Below, piece after piece: positions 48,463 through 58,137 of a stretch of DNA of 64,000 nt. A program made the position numbers and the translations under genes. The DNA is from Clitopilus passeckerianus. Taxonomy: Eukaryota; Basidiomycota; Agaricomycetes; Agaricales; Entolomataceae. Within the stretch, counting starts at the first letter, position 1; each line of letters starts with the position of its first letter. The notes under the pieces were generated by a model that made no database searches, was not told the origin of the DNA, and was given only the letters and a program-made list of their open reading frames with translations. The stretch is from NCBI GenBank assembly GCA_944990035.1, contig CALYLX010000154.1:1-64000 (forward strand). The letters run 5' to 3'.

Positions 48463-49775
48463 ATGGCCGACAATGAGCAGCATTATCTCGAAGTCCAGGT
48501 GATTCCTGGGACACCACCACCATCTTCTCTCCTCACTCTTCAGATCCCCAGTGGTAGTCAACCTATGACTATTCATCGTCAGCAGAGCAGCCCCCTTTGG
48601 TCAGGGGACTCAAATGACTCATTTAATTTTGAGTTCTCGCAGTTTGCGGGTAAGTGAACAGTCATACCCCTTTGGCTGTTCTTTGTTCATTCTGTGATGT
48701 CCAGGGCCGGATGACTTCGTCGGCAATTACACTGATGAGATGTCTACCCTTGGCTCATCGTCGACGTCTGGCGTGTACCTGTCCCCAGGATCCCCATCCT
48801 CTGCTGGCTCCTACTCCCCTCTCTTGGATTCTTTCCAGGACTTCTCGATAGCAAGCACATCCCCGGTTGCATCGAGTCCTCTTATGCCGAACCACCTGAC
48901 CTTTGATGGCTCCGACCTCCCCTTCAACTTTGACCAGGTATCTTGGCCAAAGAACTCATCGGACTTCTTGACTCCCTCCCTGTATGCCCCTTCGCCACAA
49001 CGATCCTATAATTCCCCAGGATCCTCACTCTCTGAACTTAGCTCAGACTTTGAAGCCACTGGCTCTACCAGCCTTGTTCGTCGCCACAGTCATAGCATGT
49101 CGCAAGATCGTGGACTTGAATACCTCCGTAGCAACAACAACCAGCAGCTACCTCTTCGCAGAGCTCGGTCTATCTCGGTAGTTCGTAGCAGAAGCCCCTA
49201 CGATCGATCTGACTCGTCGAGTTTGTTGACTGTGCCGTCTCCTTCTCGGTCACCGGCACCTCCCTTCCCTGAGCCTGAGATTCCTACTTTCTCGCCGGAA
49301 ATCTCAATCACGGCTCCCAGTGATGAGAGCGACGAGGCGACTGTGTCTCCTTCGGCATCTACTCCGAGGGAACAAATTGCTTCTGCAGCTGTCCTTCGGG
49401 CAAGTGAGAAGCGACGAACCAAGAAGGCCAACTTCAAGTGCTATGTCTGTGGCAACTGCTTGACGAGCAAGGACAACTTAAACAGTGAGTGTTCGCTCTG
49501 CGGACTTCATTGAAGCAAGTAACTGACTTCTTTCCCCTCTAATAGACCACATCGATGCTCACAACAACGTTCGACGCCATCCATGCGACCACTGTGGGGA
49601 GAGATTCCGAACGCGCAGCGTCTTGAGGCGCCACCAGAACAGTAACAAATGCAAGTCCAGGGTTAAATCTGCGAACGCATACGTTAGCAAGGTACCGCAC
49701 TACTCGCAGTTACATCTGGTGTCTTCTAACTCTGGCGATAGCTTCACTGCTCATGACATGCACAACTCTTCTTGA
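48463..49775 (+). CDS. ZF-D: C2H2-type transcription factor, Crz1-related, with PxIxIT-like motif
   Basis: Exons 48463-48649, 48705-49484, 49546-49775; total 1197 nt, 398 residues. The N-terminal 290 residues are rich in Ser/Pro. PEISIT at residues 260-265 exactly fits the calcineurin-docking consensus PxIxIT. RASEKRRTKKANFK is a basic stretch before finger one, CYVCGNCLTSKDNLNNHIDAH (308-328). Finger two is CDHCGERFRTRSVLRRHQ followed by a Cys instead of a second His (SNKC), a C2HC finger. The intron before the first His is again phase 1. A 43-residue tail follows the fingers, longer than in ZF-A to C. TATATC at 48400 may be the core promoter. Role inferred: calcium-responsive regulator. Confidence 0.88.
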
Positions 49776-51596
49776 CCTGTTCTCAATCGCCTGTCTCTCT
49801 CTCTCTTCTTCCGCTCTTTCCGCTCTTGCCACTCTGCTGTCCTCGTTATTTATTGGCTATGCTTTGCAGTGCAATGCTATGCTATCCTTTATACCGACGC
49901 AACTAGCTGTTTGCTGTCTAGTGCACACCTTTTTGATACCACTTTAATGTAATACAGCTCCTGCTGGCTGCTCTCGCTGCTTGCTTGCATTTTCATCGTC
50001 TCATATTTTACAACGCATACCCCTCATTTATATAGTAATATAGAGCAATTGTACATCTCACTGGATCAATAATAACAAATCTCTAAAAAAAATGGAATAT
50101 AATCGAACGTCGTGCGGGTTGAATCGCATGATGGAATGTGAAGGTGGCCACAGGAACTAATAACGCACAGCCCGTGAGGCTTCCATGCTTGGGTCATCGC
50201 CGGTGCCGAACACGAGGCTAGGCGGCCCGGTAATAAACGCGAATTGCTTTGTGCGATATCCTAGTGGCTTTTCTGGAATATACCTCTAGAAAGGACGGAT
50301 CGAGTCTCGAAGCCAGCGCCTTGGATACGGTACTACGATGGCGGGCTCCACGGATGAATTCAAGCACGACGTCAAGCTAATTACATCGCTTTCGGGCACA
50401 AAAAACGGTGTGAATGTCAGACTGGACCCACTATTAACCTATGCTAGAATGGAAGAGGTGTGGGCTCAGCTGCAGCGATACAATACGCCCAGATGTCCTG
50501 GTCAGGAAGCCTGCTAAACACATCCGCGGTAACCATGCTGGGAGGAGCATGGCTGCCTCGTTTCCAATGTCAGGTTCTGGCTGGGTGTCATCACAATCTT
50601 CCGTCCGCTGATGAAGGAGCTTACGCTGCTGATAACGGACATGAAGCTGGGGGCGCGCCTATTAGAATATATTCCATTTTACCGATCTTTCTGATAGACA
50701 GGTACTTTCGTGGTCACCGTCACAAACATCGCAGCAAATGACGATCTTGACCCGTGTGGGGAAGAAAAAGGTTTTTGTGGATTTGATCGATATGACTCGG
50801 GAACTCATTGATGCAGGAGAGCTAGAAAACCGTGGCAATGAGCCCATGTAATAGTATGTTTGGCTAAGTGTTGTGTGCATTGACTTGCACTGTCTGAATT
50901 TTCTATGCAATGAAAATGGGTGTATTGTCCGTCCGGCCAATTAGAAACTCCCGACTAGCTCTTTGGTTGACAGCCCAGGGAATGTCAGCGATGCGAATGG
51001 ACTGGAGTTCCCAAGAATTCAGGGATCAATCGCGGTAGACGCGCAGGGTGTCGCATGACTTGTGATATGAAGCATTTCTGTCTATAAGAGGACATGCGAA
51101 TTTCCAGTGTCAGGAACTAGTTGGAAAGTTGGAACGAGGGTTGCGTTCACTGTGGTACAGCCAATACCAAAGCCAGTGCTTTGTATACAAACAAGTTGCA
51201 AGCCCACAATAATGCGGTAATTAATTGCACAGATCTTATGCCAGAGTCATTGTAGAGAAGAAACACTTTTACGTCGACGAATCCAGCCGTTGGGATTGGC
51301 GGCGACTTTGGCGCAAGCTTCCATTTCTAATAAATGTAAATATCAGCCTCCGTCCCAGGCGCAAACACGTCTGATGGATGTTGAACTCACTGTGTGGAAT
51401 GACCGAGAAAGGGCCAAAAGCTCGACGACGCTGTACTGGATTTGGACCCACAAAGTACCACGATGCAAACTCGTATCTCACCTTTAGCGCCCAAGAGTGA
51501 AATCTCGTTGCCCATGCGGAGTTAGCCAACACGTGTAGGGGCTTCGAGTCAAGCCTCATCTTCAGATGGCCCGTCACCCGAGATATCACCTAGGGC
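49776..51596. other. Intergenic with doubtful coding remnants
   Basis: Pyrimidine-rich 3' flank of ZF-D, then sequence without an intact gene. A doubtful remnant at 50338-50852 is listed separately. The 50900-51600 part holds only short frames. Confidence 0.5.
50338..50852 (+). pseudogene. Possible gene remnant, unrecognised
   Basis: Coding-like pieces appear in different frames: MAGSTDEFKHDVKLITSL from 50338, then RFWLGVITIFRPLMKELTLL and LGARLLEYIPFYRSF, then MTILTRVGKKKVFVDLIDM and TRELIDAGELENRGNE ending near 50852. I could not join them with GT-AG introns into one frame, so decay or mis-splicing on my part is possible. The family is unknown. Confidence 0.2.
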
Positions 51597-51604
51597 TATT
51601 TAAG
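51597..51604 (+). promoter_or_regulatory. TATA-like box of ZF-E
   Basis: TATTTAAG, 76 bases before the ATG at 51673; same general position as in the sister genes but weaker. Confidence 0.4.
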
Positions 51605-51672
51605 CTGGCATCAGGACTTCCTGCAGAGAACTACTTTCCCCCGTCCCCAACCAGTCTTACTTTGCCACTATC

Positions 51673-53459
51673 ATGTCGTCTCTGCTTCTCAACCCCAATC
51701 CGATACAAATCAGGAGAGCCTATGGAAATCAACCCAGGTATCAGTGTGGCGGCCATGTCCACCCCGCAACCTCTTCGACAAAGGGTCCTTTTGTGTCCAC
51801 CAGCAGCTCTCTACAGAATGCTCTCGGTCAAGATGCATTTGCTTTAGCCTCTGGGTTTCCCGAACAAGGCCTTGACTGCGCGTCACAAGAGGTTTTCAAT
51901 CGTACGTGTTCAGCCCACGTTGCCTACTGCGCCACAGAAATTAATTACGTTTAATTGCAGAGATAATCAACGAAGAACAGTGCTCTGATATCGCTGGGAT
52001 TCATGGCAAGGATTTCTTCTGCGTCTACTCCCCCACCAATATACTGATCGAGCCCTTTCTTCTAGATGACCTACTATCGCCACTCCCCAATGATGGGCAA
52101 AGCGCTGATCACTCTATGTATCCAGGTATGCTCCTAAAGATATTCCAAGAACGTCGGATTGATTGTGTAGGCTGCTTAGATACCCCACTATCACCTACCC
52201 TCAAGAACTTCCTCTCACCCCTTAGCCCGTACAGCGAGCTGAGCCCATACCCCAGTCCACACAGCGACGGTGCGTCATTCGCCGACAAAAGCAATTTGAT
52301 TCTCATTTCCTTCTAGCTTCCTACCTCTCCGAAGCCAGCAATTCGCCATACTCCCCGGCTTATCCAGATTTCCCTTACTCTCCCTTATCCACGAATTCCT
52401 TGGATTCCGACAACTGGATAGCGGGCGGTGCTATCGATAACTTCTCATCTCTGGGACTCGATGACGATGGGATCTCAGCTTTCGGTGGCTTCCATCTTTT
52501 CGGTACCGAACATTCTGTCGAATGCCGCAGCCCTGACGCAAGAGGAGAGCTGAAATACCTCAGTCCGTTGATTGGTGGCTTGAATGCGTTCGATGCCTCA
52601 CCGGCTGCGCCGGAGCCGCTCTCCATCAACGACCACCAGTTCGCTCACTGGGTACCAACGAGCCCCAGCCCAAACATCTCGATAAAGGTCGAGCTATCTC
52701 CCCCTCCACCTGTGGTTCCAGCCTTGCCCGCCCAACAAGTCAATCTATTGGCGCCGTCTAGCCTGTCTGTCGCTGCCAAGAATCGGCGCAAGAAAGAAAG
52801 GGCCTCCAAGCGTCACTCACCCGTTTCCACAACGCGTTCTGTCACCTTTGAGCGTCGACCTCAGGGCAACACCACGCCTACAGACGCTTCCATTTACGCC
52901 CAGACGGAGGCAACCATTGCCCAGCTGATAGCGGAAACGAACCTTAGCGAGTCCCCTGCCATGGATATTCTGAAAGGCGAATGCTGCACGGAGGGCATCG
53001 CTCCGAAGGAGGCTCATAATCGAACTCTAGTGTATCTTCGAGATTTCTGGGGGCGTCGCCGAGAACACTGCCTGGAGATACACCGTTTGATAAAGACCAT
53101 TCCAGACGATGCTTGGAGTACAGGACTAACAAACTCTGTGGCGTCCGTGGCCATCCTTAAGGCCAGTAATCAACGAAGGAAACGACCAGGGAACTTTTGG
53201 TGCCCACGGTGCCTCGCAGATTTTACATCCTGCGATCGGGCGGCTAGTAAGTTGTGGATTCATATGCTCCCTTCCTCATTTTCCTCATGGTGATGTTTCA
53301 GGTCATCTATGGGCTCACCTAGCTATCGAGCCGTATATCTGCCCACACCGTGGCTGCGGCCAACACTCGAGAACGCCCGACGTCGCCAAACGACATGCGG
53401 GCAACTGCCCTGCAAACCCAAACCATCCCTCTAAGCAAGAACGAACCTCGTACTTTTGA
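51673..53459 (+). CDS. ZF-E: C2H2-type transcription factor, Crz1-related, with PxIxI-like motif
   Basis: Exons 51673-51901, 51961-52125, 52171-52269, 52317-53246, 53302-53459; total 1581 nt, 526 residues, the largest of the five cluster genes. PNISIK at residues 283-288 fits a relaxed PxIxIT docking consensus. AKNRRKKERASKRH and KASNQRRKRPGNF are basic stretches; the second sits directly before finger one, CPRCLADFTSCDRAASHLWAH (460-480). Finger two is CPHRGCGQHSRTPDVAKRH ending in a Cys (C2HC). A segment before the fingers, EAHNRTLVYLRDFWGRRREH, is ordered and not seen in the other members. The phase 1 intron before the first His is kept. The 3' flank is partly copied in the F-box tandem duplication. 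Role as a regulator is inferred. Confidence 0.87.
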
Positions 53460-53504
53460 CAAGTATCGCATGGATGAACGCACTCGCACAACTCTTCACG
53501 CACA

Positions 53505-55605
53505 ATTACACGATACCCCAACATTGGGATCATGGACTGATTCGGACTATTTGACCTATGCAATCTACCCCAATTTACTATGATACCTTGCATTGTTTTG
53601 CTTTCAATTTGTTATCAAATACTTTTTGCAAATCTATCTTGTAGCAACAGTTCTACTGTATTTATCTATAATTGACAAACCGCTCTCTTGATAATGATAA
53701 TCACGATTGCCCCCTGCGAAATTATCTACGTCTCGTGGCTGCTCGACTTCCGTGAATTTCCGACTGAAACATGAGTTCCCATTTTCCTTCTATTTGGTCA
53801 TCATGCAGTTGCCTCGTGGCATCCACGAGCTTTACATCGTGCCCGGCCGATTCCATGGTATATGAGTCAAGCCTATTTTCCTATTGAACGCCACCCAAAA
53901 AGACGCTATCACTGGCAACAGTCTTTCATCAAGCAAACCATGGTCATGATTCCCCGTGATGTTCTTGACAGCATATTCCTCTTGATTGCGACCGACCCAG
54001 GGGATGAGGTCTCAGAAAGGCTCAATACCATCCTCGATATCACATACGTGTGCAAATGGTGGAGACAGGTTGCTCTAGAACACTCCGTCCTTTGGAACCA
54101 CGTTATCAACTTTGACGGGCATTTCACCCAGATCCAGGAACTTCTTCGTCGCTCACGGCAGTCATTATTAGAGTTCAGAGGGAAAAACCTGATGTTTTGC
54201 ACTGACGGCGAGGACTATGAGGTGCTACAACTAGTCGCCGAGCATACGACGAGACTTTCAACCTTCAACTTGCGACTATTCGTTCATGTCGAAGACGATA
54301 ACAGCCAAATGACAAACATGATTCACTCGTCGTATCTGTCACGGCCTTTACCAAATCTCAAGTATTTGAGGCTGGAAGCTATCAGACCGACTGACTACTC
54401 TCCTAATGACGATGTGCCAACCTTCTATGCCACCTCGGTATCCTTTCTGCTGGATTCCCCACGCCTTGAACGAGTAGAACTGAAAGGGTGGTTCTTCCCT
54501 CTGTCTCCCTCCTCACTTGGCAGGCTCTCTAATCTTCAGGAGCTCGAAGTAAGAGAGATTAAGGAGCCGATCGTACCAACCCTCCAGAGCTGGTTACAGA
54601 TTCTAGCATCATTACCTAGCCTACGCTGGTTGGTCCTCGATGCCGCCATTGTCCTCAATACCCTGGTTGACCATTCACAACCCCTCCCAAACACCAAGCT
54701 TTCGCTTCCAAAGTTGGAAATGATTACCCTCAATCTTCCCTTGCAGACGCTATGCAGCTGCTCTCCTCGCTATCTTTGCCCCTTAAATGTGGTCTGAAAC
54801 TCGATTGCACCTTCAGTTCCTTCGGAGTCGACCAACGAGCACTGTTTAACCTGGTAAGAGAAAAGATTCAAGCATGCCAAAGCAACCACCGCTGGGATTG
54901 GTCAGTCGGGTTCGACAACACCCTTCACATTGTCCACGTCCTCAACTCTGGACTTCGGTCCTATGAAAGACCTCCTCGGCGAAAGAATGTATCCATGCCG
55001 CCATTTCCCGTGATACTTCTCAGGTTCGGCTTCGAGGAGGACAACCGGTCGGATTTTATGCCCTTCTTTCATTCCCTGTCGTCAGTCATTTTCCAATCAT
55101 CGTACCCATCCACCGTGCAGCTCCAGCTTTCGACCGTCATGGGGGAATCTTCCGACGTCAGCCTGTTGGATTCCGTGAACGCTTTGGCTCGAAATTTTCA
55201 TTTGCTCCCCAACATCGAGAACCTGTGCCTATTTTGCGATGTTACTCCACCCATGCTTTCTAGACTACGAAATTCAACATCCCCCAACGGCGTATACTTT
55301 CCAGGATTGCGTTCTCTGACCATCCGGGGAGCGGAACTTCTAGAATTTACCGAATCTTCCACAACGCTCATCAACTTTGTCAAATGGCGCAAAGAGCAAG
55401 GCTGCCCAATTCACGAACTTATTTTTCACGAATGTAATATTGATGAAGGTTATATCGAGGCCCATCTAGGCGATATAGTCGAGCTGGGCATGATGGACTC
55501 CTACAATGTAGAGAACGACTTGGAAGACGACGCGTCATCCGAGTCGGAGTAGTTGCCTATGCAGACACCTCATTTCCATCAGCCAAGGATTGCTTCTTGA
55601 TTTCG
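53505..55605. repeat. Tandem duplication unit 1 (F-box gene plus flanks)
   Basis: Repeated directly by unit 2 at 55633-57771. Shared strings include ATTGGGATC, TCGGACTA, TATCTATAATTGACAAAC, GATAATGATAA, TTCCATGGTATA, the whole F-box frame and the first 50 bases after it. The left edge lies 45 bases after the stop codon of ZF-E, so part of that gene's 3' flank was copied. Confidence 0.85.
53862..55552 (+). pseudogene. F-box protein gene copy 1, frameshifted
   Basis: Paralogue of the intact gene at 56008. The frame starts MSQAYFPIERHPKRR, has the F-box MVMIPRDVLDSIF...YVCKWWRQVAL, then runs as in copy 2 to LEMITLNLPL. There one base is missing relative to copy 2 (between about 54734 and 54743), and the frame ends 60 bases later. 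The correct sequence continues in another frame (from MQLLSSLSLPLKCGLKLDC) to 55552, ending SSESE. Everything after the shift is still well conserved, so the lesion is young or an assembly error. No GT-AG intron repairs it. Function of the family: substrate receptor of SCF ubiquitin ligases, with an LRR-like repeat region for binding. Confidence 0.8.
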
Positions 55606-55632
55606 AAAGCACTTGCATAGTTTCCTCCCGCT

Positions 55633-57771
55633 CAATCACACGATGCTCTAGTATTGGGATCCAGGACTAATTCGGACTACTTGACCATGCAATCTAAATT
55701 GTTATCCAATACGTTTCGCAAATGTGTCTTGTAGCAGCAGCTCTATCTATAATTGACAAACCCCTCTCCTGATAATGATAAACATGATTACCCTCTACGA
55801 AATTATCTGCGTCTCGTGCTAATGTGACTGCTCACAGTTGAATGTTGAACGTCGAAGAGAGGCTGACCTTTGTGAAATTTGCATCAAAGCATGTGAAAGA
55901 GTTAGACCATTGTCCTTCTATTCGGTCGCCATGTACTTGTCTTGTGGCACCCACGAGCTCTGCATCGTGTCTGATTCCATGGTATAAGAGTCTTATAGGA
56001 TAGAGCCATGAAGCTTGAAACCCCATTTTCCGATTCACCCGAAAAGACGTTGGCAACACTTTTTCATCAAGCCCGACGACCCACGATGTCAATGGTCATG
56101 ATTCCCCGCGATGTTCTCGATACCATATTCTTCACGATCGCAACCGATCCAGATGATGAGGTCTCAGAAAGGCTCAGGGCTATCCTCGATATTTCATACG
56201 TATGCAAATGGTGGAGACAAGTTGCTCTCGAGCACTCCTCCCTTTGGAGCTACGTTATCGACTATGACGGCCCTCTCATCCGGATCCGGGAACTTCTACG
56301 TCGCTCGGGAGAGTCGTTGTTTAAGTTCGGGGGGGAAGACCTGGTCTTCAGCACTGACGACAAGGACTTCGAGGTGCTCCAACTAGTCTCGGAACATGCG
56401 ACGAGGTTGTTGAACTTCGACTTGCGACTATACATTGATGTCGAGGACGATACTGGCCAATTGGCGAGTATGATTCACTCGTCATACCTTTCTCGGCCTT
56501 TACCAAACCTCGAGCACCTGAGGCTGGAAGCTATCAGAGAGATCGATTATTCCGCCGAGGATGATGTACCAACCTTCTACAACTCTTCGGTATCCCCTCT
56601 GCTGGATTCCCAAAATCTTAAACGAGTAGAACTGAAAGGATGGTTCTTCCCTTTGTCCCCTTCCTCACTTGGTAGGCTCCCAAATCTCCAGGAGCTTGAA
56701 GTAAAAGAGATCAAGGAACCCAGAGTGCCGTCCCTCCAGAGGTGGCTGCAGGTTTTATCATCAATACCTAACTTACGCTGGTTGGTTCTCGATGTCGCCA
56801 TTGTCCCCAACACCTTGGTCGATCATTCACAACCCCTCCCAAACACCAAGCTTTTGCTTCCGAACTTGGAGATGATTACTCTCACTCTTTCCCTTACAGA
56901 CGCTATTCAGCTACTCTCCTCGCTATCCTTACCCCATAAATGTGGCCTAAAGCTTGACTGTACCTTCAGTTCCATCGGAGCCGACCAACAAACCCTTCTT
57001 GGGCTGGTACGAGAAAAGGCCGAAGCTTGCGAAGACCATCACCGGTGGCGTTGGGTAGCTGGATTTGACAACACCCTTCACATTGTCAACTTCTCCAACC
57101 TTACCAGGCTCGAGTCGGATGTTTGGTCTCCTGAAAGTCCTTCTTGGCGGGAGAATTTGTCTATGCCGCCATGTCCGGTGTTGCTTCTCAGATTCGGCTT
57201 CGAGGAGGACAGATCATCAGACTTCATGCCCTTCTTTCATTCCTTATCATCGGTTATCTTTCAATCCTCATACCCATCCACCGTACAGCTTCAGTTTCCG
57301 ATTGACTTTGGGGAGTCCCCACAGGTCAGCCCTGTGGATTCCGTCAACATTTTAGCTCAGAATTTCCACTTATTCCTCAACGTCGAGAACCTAGGTCTAT
57401 CTTCCGGCGTCGTTCCATACGTGCTATACAAACTACAAGACCCCACCTTCCCTGGCGATATATACTTTCCAGCCTTGCGGTGCCTGGACATCTATGAAAT
57501 GGCAAGACAACCGAAAACGGCCGTTTTTTCTACAACGGTTATCGAGTTTATCAAATGGCGCAAACATCGAGGTTTCGCGGTCCCGAAACTGTGTTTCTAC
57601 GGATGTGTCATCGATAAAAGCTATTTTGAGCATTATATCGGAAAAATAGTCGAGTTGGACATGACAAACTCGTTCGACCTAGAAGAAGCCCCGTGGATCC
57701 TATCGGATTCGGAGTAGTTGCTGATGCATACATGCCATTTCAATTAGCCAAATATTCCTTCTTGGATTTCT
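55633..57771. repeat. Tandem duplication unit 2 (F-box gene plus flanks)
   Basis: Direct copy of 53505-55605 in the same orientation with only 27 bases between the units. It has about 60 extra bases in its promoter part near 55825-55890. Confidence 0.85.
56008..57717 (+). CDS. F-box protein with LRR-like repeats, copy 2 (intact)
   Basis: An uninterrupted frame of 569 residues. The F-box is at residues 30-75: MVMIPRDVLDTIFFTIA, then LDISYVCKWWRQVALEHSSL. The remaining 490 residues contain irregular leucine-rich segments such as LPNLEHLRLEAIREI, LKRVELKGWFFPLS and LPNLQELEVKEIKEP, the usual architecture of mushroom F-box proteins. The F-box should bind Skp1 and the repeats a target protein for ubiquitination by an SCF complex; targets are unknown. 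A TATA-like TATAAGA lies 26 bases before the ATG. MKLETPF is the only in-frame ATG before the F-box in a good position; MSMVMIP at residue 27 is an alternative. Confidence 0.9.
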   Translation: MKLETPFSDSPEKTLATLFHQARRPTMSMVMIPRDVLDTIFFTIATDPDDEVSERLRAILDISYVCKWWRQVALEHSSLWSYVIDYDGPLIRIRELLRRSGESLFKFGGEDLVFSTDDKDFEVLQLVSEHATRLLNFDLRLYIDVEDDTGQLASMIHSSYLSRPLPNLEHLRLEAIREIDYSAEDDVPTFYNSSVSPLLDSQNLKRVELKGWFFPLSPSSLGRLPNLQELEVKEIKEPRVPSLQRWLQVLSSIPNLRWLVLDVAIVPNTLVDHSQPLPNTKLLLPNLEMITLTLSLTDAIQLLSSLSLPHKCGLKLDCTFSSIGADQQTLLGLVREKAEACEDHHRWRWVAGFDNTLHIVNFSNLTRLESDVWSPESPSWRENLSMPPCPVLLLRFGFEEDRSSDFMPFFHSLSSVIFQSSYPSTVQLQFPIDFGESPQVSPVDSVNILAQNFHLFLNVENLGLSSGVVPYVLYKLQDPTFPGDIYFPALRCLDIYEMARQPKTAVFSTTVIEFIKWRKHRGFAVPKLCFYGCVIDKSYFEHYIGKIVELDMTNSFDLEEAPWILSDSE

Positions 57772-58137
57772 TGTCGTTCAATTCGAGTATCTACATAGAT
57801 ATGCTACATACGTTAATAAAATTCGGTATCATGACATGCCAGTAGTGAATACACTGAGTAAGAATAAGCCAGAGAACACGATAGCAAAGAAGTGGACAAG
57901 CTACTCTAGTCATCCAGTCCGACTCGAGTGCTGCGGCCATTTATAAACAAAAAGATTGGAAACAGAAGTCCGTACGATACCAAAGCAACAAATATGCAAT
58001 AATGGACAGAATAGGAATCAGAATAGATACGGATAATGAGAGAGTAGGGAGGGATAAAAATGGAAAAAAGGTGATGGTAGTGGTGATTGGAATTCCTGAG
58101 CCAGCAGCAAGTCACAGCTCGACACGACTGGTGAAGG
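57772..58137. other. Intergenic between convergent genes
   Basis: 3' flank shared by the F-box gene (plus) and the Crz1-like gene (minus). AT-rich, no coding frame of note. Confidence 0.6.

Noticed and set aside
54720..54760. An intron that would rescue the frame of F-box copy 1
   Set aside because: Copy 2 is colinear and intron-free here, and no GT-AG pair of normal size restores the frame; a one-base deletion is the simpler reading.
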